7,617 bases of DNA from Anianibacter sp965662745 (lineage in GTDB: Bacteria > Pseudomonadota > Alphaproteobacteria > Rhodobacterales > Rhodobacteraceae), in NCBI GenBank assembly GCA_965662745.1, contig CBFIJK010000095.1:1-7617 (forward strand), in the 5' to 3' direction. The notes under the pieces were generated by a model. It was not told the DNA's origin and ran no database searches. It saw only the letters and a program-made list of their open reading frames with translations. The translations under genes were made by a program, and so were the position numbers. Of the stretch, positions 1 to 4,523 are shown piece by piece (positions within the stretch are counted from its first letter, which is position 1; every line of letters begins with the position of its first letter).

Positions 1-212
1 CGTATCTCCGTGGACGGGCTGCGGACCACCTCGTCATATTCGGCCAATATGGTCACCCGGTCCAGCCATGCGGCCTTCACGGCCTCCTGCCATGGCCACA
101 GCGACAGGGGATAGTAGGACAAGGGCCTGTGATCCGCGTTCAATACCAATGCCGGGTGCTGCTTCAGCGCGTTTGGCTCCCGTACGAAATGCGTCCTGAA
201 TTCACCGTCCAT
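1..212 (-). CDS. HNH endonuclease family protein, N-terminal part (runs off window)
   Basis: Only the first 70 codons plus two bases are present; the gene continues past the left edge. The visible protein contains LVLNADHRPLSYYPLSLWPW (residues 22-41), then a DRVTILAEYDEVVRSPS stretch (51-67). This is the characteristic N-terminal region of a widespread alphaproteobacterial HNH endonuclease family. The His-Asn-His metal-binding nuclease site and its CxxC pairs lie further downstream in that family and cannot be checked here, so nuclease activity is inferred from family resemblance only. The ATG at 212 is preceded by AGGAG (228-224) at a rather long 11-nt spacing. Codon choice is looser than in neighbouring genes (ATA, AGG, GTA and TTG recur) and G+C is about 60% by hand count. 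The gene appears to have its own promoter in the spacer upstream. The biological role of this family is not well defined; it could be a domesticated or mobile-element-derived nuclease. Confidence 0.8.
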   Translation of the reverse strand, partial: MDGEFRTHFVREPNALKQHPALVLNADHRPLSYYPLSLWPWQEAVKAAWLDRVTILAEYDEVVRSPSTEI

Positions 213-255
213 ACCGTGTTCGACTCCTGTTCCGCCCCGTGGCGCTCACCCGCGA

Positions 256-271
256 GGCGGGGTGCCCCGCC
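256..271. repeat. GC-rich inverted repeat in the presumed HNH gene leader
   Basis: Arms GGCGGGG (256-262) and CCCCGCC (265-271) are perfect complements separated by TG. It can fold as about 6 bp with a 4-nt loop. It lies 44 nt upstream of the HNH gene ATG, inside the leader if the promoter proposed at 286-313 is real. No T-run follows on either strand, so it does not look like an intrinsic terminator. Function unknown. Confidence 0.45.
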
Positions 272-279
272 CCGTCTTG

Positions 280-305
280 TGGAAAACTATATATGGCGTT
301 TTCCA
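280..305. repeat. 8-bp inverted repeat flanking an AT-rich core, possible operator
   Basis: TGGAAAAC (280-287) and GTTTTCCA (298-305) are perfect inverted copies separated by the 10-nt TATATATGGC. The arm-to-arm centre distance (18 nt) is compatible with a dimeric regulator binding one DNA face, and the AT-rich core overlaps the candidate -10 of the HNH gene. It could alternatively form an RNA hairpin. No regulator is recognised from the motif. What is seen is the symmetry; operator function is inference. Confidence 0.45.
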
Positions 306-313
306 TCGGGCAA
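286..313 (-). promoter_or_regulatory. Candidate sigma-70-type promoter for the HNH gene
   Basis: On the minus strand TTGCCC (313-308) is followed after 16 nt by TATAGT (291-286). The match to TTGACA/TATAAT is reasonable and this is the most AT-rich point of the spacer. Transcription would start near 280, leaving a leader of about 70 nt before the ATG at 212. The element is embedded in the 280-305 inverted repeat, which would give a ready means of repression. Predicted from sequence alone. Confidence 0.4.
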
Positions 314-337
314 CCCCCGCAACATGCGGTGGTTGCC
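309..337. repeat. Strong imperfect hairpin, 7 bp + mismatch + 4 bp
   Basis: GGCAACC (309-315) pairs with GGTTGCC (331-337). After one C/T mismatch (316 and 330), CCGC (317-320) pairs with GCGG (326-329) around the 5-nt loop AACAT. It lies between the esterase gene and the candidate HNH promoter, its edge overlapping the -35. No T-tract follows on either strand. It could contribute to transcription termination, mRNA 3'-end protection or regulator binding; none can be chosen from sequence. Confidence 0.5.
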
Positions 338-382
338 GCAGCGTGGGTCGCATGGAGTCGTAACAGTCAGGTGACAGCCGAT

Positions 383-418
383 TGCCCAAGGCTTGGGCAG
401 GGGGCGGCACAACCGCCC
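383..418 (-). terminator. Tandem stem-loops after the esterase gene, possible weak terminator
   Basis: Reading in the direction of the minus-strand operon, the stop at 431-429 is followed by a stem-loop at 418-402 (6-bp GGGCGG/CCGCCC, 5-nt loop). A near-perfect 17-bp palindrome follows at 399-383 (TGCCCAAG and CTTGGGCA around one base). Two GC-rich stems directly after the last gene of an operon suggest transcript end formation or 3'-end stabilisation. Neither has a U-tract, so classical intrinsic termination is not demonstrated. Confidence 0.35.
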
Positions 419-428
419 GTGGCGCGGA

Positions 429-1103
429 TCACCCCCCCGGCTTGAGCCCCAGCGCGTGCGCCATGAAGGCAAAGGCCTGTTGCAGCCCCTCCGGCGCGAT
501 GCCGTGGCCGGTCCGCTCCATGGTATGGGTGTAGACGTCGAACTCCGCCCCCGCCAGCGCCTCCGCCGCGCTCTGCATGTCGGCATAGGGGACCACGTCA
601 TCCGCGTCCCCGTGCAGCAGCAGGATCGGCATCCGGGAGACGACCTCGCCCGCCAGTGTCTCGGGCGCGAGCAAGCGGCCCGAGAAGCCCACGACGCAGG
701 CGATGGGTTGCGCGCGGCGCGGCGCGACATGCAGGCTCATCATCGTGCCTTGGGAAAAGCCGACAAGGATCAGCCGGTCCGGGGCGATGCCCTCCTCCGC
801 CAGCACGCTGTCCAGATAGGCGTTCAGATCGTCCGCCGCCGCCAGCAGGCCGGTCCGCGCGGCTTCCTCCGGGGAGCCGTCGATCCACGGGATCGGGAAC
901 CATTGCCGCCCCATCGGGCTGGCCGCGCAGGGCTCCGGCGCGTCGGGGGCCAGAAAGACGGTGTTGGGCATATGCGGGCCCAACGGATCGGCCAGCGACA
1001 ACAGGTCCGCCCCGTCCGCGCCATAGCCATGCAGGAAGACGACGACGCTGTCGGTCTGCCCGGATTTCGACGCCCGCCGCCCGGCCTTGAGTTCTCTGGT
1101 CAC
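429..1103 (-). CDS. Alpha/beta-hydrolase, carboxylesterase/phospholipase family
   Basis: This 224-residue protein is the usual length for the bacterial carboxylesterase/phospholipase (acyl-protein-thioesterase-like) family. Visible landmarks are VVFLHGYGADG (21-31, oxyanion-hole region), the nucleophile elbow GFSQG with Ser117, the acid segment HGDADDVVP with Asp168 as likely triad member, and GHGI with His200. It should hydrolyse short- to medium-chain carboxylic esters in the cytosol; no signal peptide or membrane segment is seen. The natural substrate is unknown. The GTG start at 1103 is chosen because GGGAGGG (1116-1110) sits 6 nt upstream, the start overlaps the glycosylase stop as GTGA, and the conserved fold begins about residue 18. 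A longer upstream reading exists but only re-reads the glycosylase gene out of frame. It is the last gene of the four-gene minus-strand unit and is probably translationally coupled to the glycosylase. Confidence 0.9.
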   Translation of the reverse strand: MTRELKAGRRASKSGQTDSVVVFLHGYGADGADLLSLADPLGPHMPNTVFLAPDAPEPCAASPMGRQWFPIPWIDGSPEEAARTGLLAAADDLNAYLDSVLAEEGIAPDRLILVGFSQGTMMSLHVAPRRAQPIACVVGFSGRLLAPETLAGEVVSRMPILLLHGDADDVVPYADMQSAAEALAGAEFDVYTHTMERTGHGIAPEGLQQAFAFMAHALGLKPGG

Positions 1104-1729
1104 CTGATGCCCTCCCGTTGCTTGGCCACCCGGAAATACGCCCACAGGAGCCGGGCCGCAACCGACCGCCACGGGCTCCAGCCCTCCGCCATTTGGCGCA
1201 GGGCGCGTTCCTTGGGCCGGTCCTCCATGTCCCACAGCATCCGCACCGCCTCCTGCAAGGCCAGATCGCCGGGGGCAAAGACATCGGCACGGCCCAGACT
1301 GAACATGGAATAAATCTCCGCCGTCCAGACGCCGATGCCGGGCACGGCGGTCAGGGTTTCCACCACCTGTGCATGGGGCGCGGCGCGCAAGCCGCGATAG
1401 TCGATGCGCGCGGCGGCAAGGGCACGGGCATAGCGGATCTTCTGGCGCGACAGGCCGCAGGCGCGCAGGTCCTCCTCGCTGGCCCACATCACCTTGCGCG
1501 GACCGGTCAGGCGCGCGGACTGCATCTTTTTCCAGATCGCCGCGGCGGCAGCGACAGAAACCTGTTGCGAGACGATGGCCGACAAGAGCGCCTCGAACCC
1601 ATCGTTCTTGAGGCGTAGCGGCAAGGGTCCGGTTTGCGCAAGGGCCGTGGCAAAGCGCGGCTCAAAGCTCGCCAGATGCGCCGCGCCTTCGGCAACGCAG
1701 GCATCGCCGCGAATAATCCGTTCCTTCAA
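1100..1729 (-). CDS. DNA-3-methyladenine glycosylase II-like (HhH-GPD) base-excision enzyme
   Basis: A 209-residue HhH-GPD superfamily protein that should remove alkylated bases (for example 3-methyladenine) from DNA as the first step of base excision repair. FEALLSAIVSQQVS (45-58) is the conserved helical core segment. LTAVPGIGVWTAEIY (126-140) is the helix-hairpin-helix, and Asp155 in FAPGDLALQ is the expected catalytic aspartate. No C-terminal cysteine cluster is present, so it is not an iron-sulfur enzyme of the Nth/MutY type. It lacks the extra N-terminal domain of E. coli AlkA (about 280 residues) and resembles the shorter Mag-type enzymes. The start is a TTG at 1729 overlapping the cobK stop (TTGA); it begins KERIIRGDACVAEGAAHL, which fits the family's N-terminus, and no better start is seen. 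Its downstream end overlaps the esterase start. No Ada-type promoter is visible, so expression probably follows the cbiD-cobK transcript. Confidence 0.9.
   Translation of the reverse strand: MKERIIRGDACVAEGAAHLASFEPRFATALAQTGPLPLRLKNDGFEALLSAIVSQQVSVAAAAAIWKKMQSARLTGPRKVMWASEEDLRACGLSRQKIRYARALAAARIDYRGLRAAPHAQVVETLTAVPGIGVWTAEIYSMFSLGRADVFAPGDLALQEAVRMLWDMEDRPKERALRQMAEGWSPWRSVAARLLWAYFRVAKQREGIR
1110..1116 (-). promoter_or_regulatory. Ribosome binding site fixing the esterase GTG start
   Basis: GGGAGGG on the minus strand, 6 nt before the GTG at 1103 and inside the last codons of the glycosylase gene. It is one of the clearest Shine-Dalgarno sequences in the window and decides in favour of the short esterase reading. 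Confidence 0.65.
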
Positions 1730-2463
1730 AGGTGCGCCCTGACCCAGTTCAGCGCGCTCGACACCGTGCTGACGCGCGGCGAAGGCGGCTGCAGCGGCCG
1801 CCGGATCATCGCCACCGGAACCCCAAGATCGCGTGCGGCATCCAGCTTGATCCGGCTTGAACTGCCGCCCGAATTGCGTGCCACGACCCAGTCAATGGAC
1901 AAACGGTCAAGCAAAGCCCGTTCATCAGCCAGCCGGAAGGTCGGCGTTGCGCGCAGCCATTCACCGGTCTGGAACGGCAGCGGATCGTCGGGCACGTCCA
2001 TTCCGCGCGCAAAGACCATCCGCCCCTCGAGTGGGCCGAAGAGGTGCAGCGATTTCGACCCGGTCGCCAGCAGAACGCGCGCGCCCTCGGGCACGTGCTG
2101 CGCGACCTCTGCCTCATTGTTGAGAAACGCCCATTTGTCGCCCGGATCTGGCGTCCAGGCCCGGCGCAGGAATTGCAGATACGGAAGGTCCAGTTCGGCG
2201 CAGACTTCGAACGTGCGGTGGCTCATGACACTGGCGAAGGGGTGCGTGGCATCGAGAACCGCGTCGATGGTTTCCCGCCGCAGGTAGTCGCGAAAGTTGT
2301 CACGGCCGCCGAAGCCGCCGATCCGCGTGGCAACGCCAAGCGGTTCAGGCTGGCGCGTGGCCCCGGCCAAAGACGCTACGGTCCGGACACGCTCCTCCAA
2401 GGCGAGCGCCCGAGCGATCTGGCGCGCCTCAGCCGTTCCGGCCAGCAATAAAAGCCGCATCAT
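1726..2463 (-). CDS. cobK: Precorrin-6A / cobalt-precorrin-6A reductase
   Basis: The 245-residue protein matches the CobK/CbiJ family in length and motifs. These are the N-terminal LLLAGTAEARQIA (5-17), GGFGG (49-53), DATHPFA (71-77), ATGSK (133-137) and the C-terminal ARNSGG (195-200) with PVAMIRRP (216-223). The enzyme uses NADPH to reduce the macrocycle of precorrin-6A to precorrin-6B in cytosolic corrin-ring synthesis. Two adjacent ATG codons (2463 and 2460) could serve as start. The first overlaps the cbiD stop as ATGA and is preceded by AGGA, so it was chosen. The gene ends by overlapping the glycosylase TTG start. Adjacency to cbiD makes sense, since CbiD makes the substrate of this reductase. 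CobK (aerobic) and CbiJ (anaerobic) cannot be separated with certainty by motif alone; cobK is used because such alphaproteobacteria usually follow the aerobic route. Confidence 0.93.
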   Translation of the reverse strand: MMRLLLLAGTAEARQIARALALEERVRTVASLAGATRQPEPLGVATRIGGFGGRDNFRDYLRRETIDAVLDATHPFASVMSHRTFEVCAELDLPYLQFLRRAWTPDPGDKWAFLNNEAEVAQHVPEGARVLLATGSKSLHLFGPLEGRMVFARGMDVPDDPLPFQTGEWLRATPTFRLADERALLDRLSIDWVVARNSGGSSSRIKLDAARDLGVPVAMIRRPLQPPSPRVSTVSSALNWVRAHL

Positions 2464-3512
2464 CCGGTCCTGGCGAGAACCGTTCCGGTGCGATCTACGA
2501 CCACAATGTCCACCTTGGTCTCCATCCCCTTGAGTTGGCTGATCGCCGTGCTCTTGGCGGCACGGGCAACCTCAACCGCAAGCCTCTCCCCTGCGATCTG
2601 ATACGCATGTAGAGCCGTCTCGGCGGTTGCAACAAGCGGAGTCTGCGACAATTCGGCGAGTTTTGCAAAGTCTACGCGCGAGCGCGAGGAATGAAGATCA
2701 AGCGCGCCTTGCGCCAGCTTGGTGATCTTCCCGATCCCGCCGCCGATGGTGAGCCTCTCCACGGGGTGTTTCCTGAGGTATTTCAACATTCCACCCGCAA
2801 AATCGCCCATGTCGAGCATCGCGTGATCAGGCAGGCCGTAAAGCGCTTGGACGGTGGCCTCACTGGTCGATCCGGTGCAGCCCGCGACATGGGACAGATC
2901 CGCCGCGCGCGCCACGTCGATGCCCCGGTGAATCGAGGCGATCCAGGCCGCGCAACTGAACGGGCGCACGATCCCGGTGGTCCCCAGGATCGAAAGGCCG
3001 CCGGTGATGCCAAGGCGCGGGTTCCAGGTGCGTGTGGCGATCTCTGCGCCGCCGGGGATCGAGACGGTGATCTCGATATCGGCAGGCTTGCCGAGTTCAG
3101 CGGCCAGTTCCGAAACAACGCCTTCCATCATCCGGCGCGGGACCGGATTGATGGCGGGATCCCCCGGCGGAATGGGCAGGCCCGGCTTTGTCACGGTCCC
3201 CACGCCATCGCCCGCGCAAAACGTGACGCCGCTGCCTGCGGCCGCCTCCCGCACCCGTGCGATCACGAGCGCGCCATGGGTCACGTCCGGATCGTCGCCC
3301 GCGTCCTTGGTGATCCCCGCCTCGGCCCAGCCTTCGCCCGCCTCGCGATGGGCCAGCGGAAACACCGGCACCTCGCCTTTCGGCAGCGTGATCGCGACCT
3401 CGGACGGGAACGCGCCGCCCCACAAACGCAGAAGGGCAGCCTTTGTGGCCGCCGTCGCACAGGCGCCCGTGGTCCAGCCACGGCGCAGATCGCCTTCGGG
3501 TTTGCGCGTCAT
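2460..3512 (-). CDS. cbiD: Cobalt-precorrin-5B C(1)-methyltransferase
   Basis: A 350-residue CbiD-family protein of normal length that transfers a methyl group from S-adenosylmethionine to C-1 of the corrin precursor, giving the 6A-level intermediate used by CobK. Conserved blocks in order are LRRGWTTGACATAA (9-22), KDAGDDPDVTHG (69-80), GDGVGTVTKPGL (101-112), INPVPRRM (121-128), NPRLGITGGLSILGTTGIV (164-182), DMGDFAGGMLKYL (234-246) and GGGIGKITKLAQG (257-269). The ATG at 3512 is chosen because it lies just before the conserved N-terminal block and has AGAGGA a few bases upstream. The frame stays open to 3728, but that extension is not family-like and would run into cobA on the other strand. 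It is the first gene of the minus-strand operon, divergent from cobA, and overlaps cobK by 4 nt. CbiD is named for the anaerobic pathway but also occurs in aerobic producers lacking CobF, such as Pseudomonas aeruginosa. Confidence 0.95.
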   Translation of the reverse strand: MTRKPEGDLRRGWTTGACATAATKAALLRLWGGAFPSEVAITLPKGEVPVFPLAHREAGEGWAEAGITKDAGDDPDVTHGALVIARVREAAAGSGVTFCAGDGVGTVTKPGLPIPPGDPAINPVPRRMMEGVVSELAAELGKPADIEITVSIPGGAEIATRTWNPRLGITGGLSILGTTGIVRPFSCAAWIASIHRGIDVARAADLSHVAGCTGSTSEATVQALYGLPDHAMLDMGDFAGGMLKYLRKHPVERLTIGGGIGKITKLAQGALDLHSSRSRVDFAKLAELSQTPLVATAETALHAYQIAGERLAVEVARAAKSTAISQLKGMETKVDIVVVDRTGTVLARTG

Positions 3513-3519
3513 CGCGTCC

Positions 3520-3548
3520 TCTATACGCCGGGCGCCGGGATGCGCCAA
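3520..3548 (-). promoter_or_regulatory. Candidate promoter for the cbiD operon
   Basis: On the minus strand TTGGCG (3548-3543) and TATAGA (3525-3520) are spaced by 17 nt. The -10 ends 7 nt before the cbiD ATG, so transcription from it would start at or next to the A of the start codon and give an almost leaderless mRNA. The -35 overlaps a small inverted repeat, GCGCC/GGCGC (3542-3546 and 3551-3555). The matches are only moderate, and TATAGA also overlaps the AGAGGA that would serve as a ribosome binding site on a longer transcript. Confidence 0.3.
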
Positions 3549-3574
3549 TGGGCGCTGGCAGGTCGCATCCAAGC

Positions 3575-3603
3575 TTTCCGCCGGGCCGAAGCTCGGCCAT
3601 AAC
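3575..3603 (+). promoter_or_regulatory. Candidate promoter and hairpin upstream of cobA
   Basis: TTTCCG (3575-3580) and CATAAC (3598-3603) are 17 nt apart, and the latter ends 6 nt before the cobA ATG. A perfect 6-bp inverted repeat, GGCCGA (3584-3589) and TCGGCC (3593-3598), sits between the two boxes and could be an operator half-site pair. No convincing Shine-Dalgarno precedes cobA, which would fit a leaderless transcript. Weak box matches keep this tentative. Confidence 0.25.
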
Positions 3604-3609
3604 GCGGGT

Positions 3610-4467
3610 ATGGACGACTCGATCACATCCCTTCCCGCCGCCGACTGGCCCACACTCTTGCCGGGCTGGGTCTGGCTGTGCGGCGCGGGCCCCGGCGATC
3701 CGGGGCTTCTGACGCTGCACGCGCTCAACGCCCTACGCCAGGCGGATGTTATCGTCTATGACGCGCTTGTGGACGGCGCGATCCTCGATTGGGCCCGGCC
3801 CGAAGCAGAGCGCATCTATGCCGGCAAGCGCGGTGGAAAACCGTCCGCCAAGCAGCGCGACATCTCGCTGCGGCTTGTCGATCTGGCGCGGGCCGGAAAG
3901 CGCGTCTTGAGGCTCAAAGGCGGCGATCCCTTCGTCTTCGGGCGCGGCGGCGAAGAGGCGCAGACGCTGGTGCAGCACGGCATCCCGATCCGCATCGTGC
4001 CGGGGATTTCCGCAGGCATCGGCGGGCTGGCCTATGCGGGCATCCCCGTCACCCACCGCGATGTGAACCAGTCGGTTACTTTCGTCACCGGCCATGACCA
4101 GTCCGGGGCGACGCCAACCTCGCTGAACTGGAAGGCGATTTCGGACGGCAGCCAGGTCCTGGTGATCTACATGGGCATGAAGCATGTCGCGCAGATCGCG
4201 GGGGCGCTTCTCGATGCGGGCCGCGCCGCATCGGAGCCCGTGGCCGTTGTGACAGAGGCCACGACGAAGCGTCAGGCCGTGCTGGAGACGACGCTTGGCA
4301 CGCTCGAGGCCGATCTTGCAGCCTCGGGGCTGGAGCCTCCGGCGATCATCTGCGTCGGCCGGTCCGTCCTGATGCGCCAGGCGCTCGACTGGCAGGCGAT
4401 GATGACAGGCGCCGCGCCGCGAGACGATGATCCGCTAGGCCGGGGCCGCCCCGCCGAAAGCGCCTAA
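3610..4467 (+). CDS. cobA: Uroporphyrinogen-III C-methyltransferase (SUMT)
   Basis: A 285-residue single-domain SUMT of the tetrapyrrole methylase family. It uses two S-adenosylmethionines to methylate uroporphyrinogen III at C-2 and C-7, giving precorrin-2, the branch point to cobalamin and siroheme. Diagnostic motifs are the N-terminal GAGPGDPGLLT (25-35), GKRGGK (72-77), LKGGDPFVFGRGGEE (102-116) and PGISAG (131-136). It lacks the N-terminal dehydrogenase/ferrochelatase domain of CysG, so a separate enzyme must finish siroheme. The ATG at 3610 places the first motif at a normal position; the frame is open further upstream (to 2977) but that part is antisense to cbiD. No clear ribosome binding site precedes it. 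It is divergent from cbiD and followed by cobB after 56 nt. The name follows the Pseudomonas denitrificans nomenclature, not the E. coli adenosyltransferase also called CobA. The last 20 or so residues are polar and non-conserved. Confidence 0.95.
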   Translation: MDDSITSLPAADWPTLLPGWVWLCGAGPGDPGLLTLHALNALRQADVIVYDALVDGAILDWARPEAERIYAGKRGGKPSAKQRDISLRLVDLARAGKRVLRLKGGDPFVFGRGGEEAQTLVQHGIPIRIVPGISAGIGGLAYAGIPVTHRDVNQSVTFVTGHDQSGATPTSLNWKAISDGSQVLVIYMGMKHVAQIAGALLDAGRAASEPVAVVTEATTKRQAVLETTLGTLEADLAASGLEPPAIICVGRSVLMRQALDWQAMMTGAAPRDDDPLGRGRPAESA

Positions 4468-4487
4468 GCGGTGGCCGCGGCCTGTAG

Positions 4488-4506
4488 GGCGGGATGTGAT
4501 CCCGCC
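4488..4506. repeat. Intergenic palindrome between cobA and cobB, possible dispersed repeat
   Basis: GGCGGGAT (4488-4495) and ATCCCGCC (4499-4506) form a perfect 8-bp stem with a GTG loop. Just upstream is a second perfect palindrome, GGCCGCGGCC (4473-4482). The form GTAGGGCGGGAT...ATCCCGCC resembles short palindromic repeats scattered between genes in many proteobacteria. There is no T-tract, so it is unlikely to end transcription. It could tune the cobA/cobB mRNA ratio or protect mRNA ends. Only one copy is visible here, so its status as a genomic repeat is inference. Confidence 0.5.
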
Positions 4507-4523
4507 GCCCCCGGATCCAATCG

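Noticed and set aside
393..1313. A 306-codon open frame on the plus strand over the esterase and glycosylase genes
   Set aside because: Arg/His/Gln-rich product without motifs, antisense to two genes with intact catalytic residues.
1104..1487. A longer N-terminus for the esterase
   Set aside because: The extension re-reads the glycosylase gene in another frame and gives Arg/Pro/Gly-rich sequence. The GTG at 1103 has a strong ribosome binding site and gives a family-length protein.
2691..3602. A 303-codon open frame on the plus strand over cbiD
   Set aside because: Antisense to a complete cbiD; Arg-rich and motif-free, a by-product of base composition.
2977..3609. A longer N-terminus for cobA
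   Set aside because: The added region is antisense to cbiD and unlike any SUMT. CysG-type N-terminal domains are not present in it.
3513..3609. Cobalamin riboswitch upstream of the B12 genes
   Set aside because: The space is too short, and neither a B12-box-like sequence nor the expected multi-stem layout is visible on either strand.
3513..3728. A longer N-terminus for cbiD
   Set aside because: It would overlap the start of cobA on the other strand and adds about 72 residues absent from the family. The ATG at 3512 sits right before the conserved first block.
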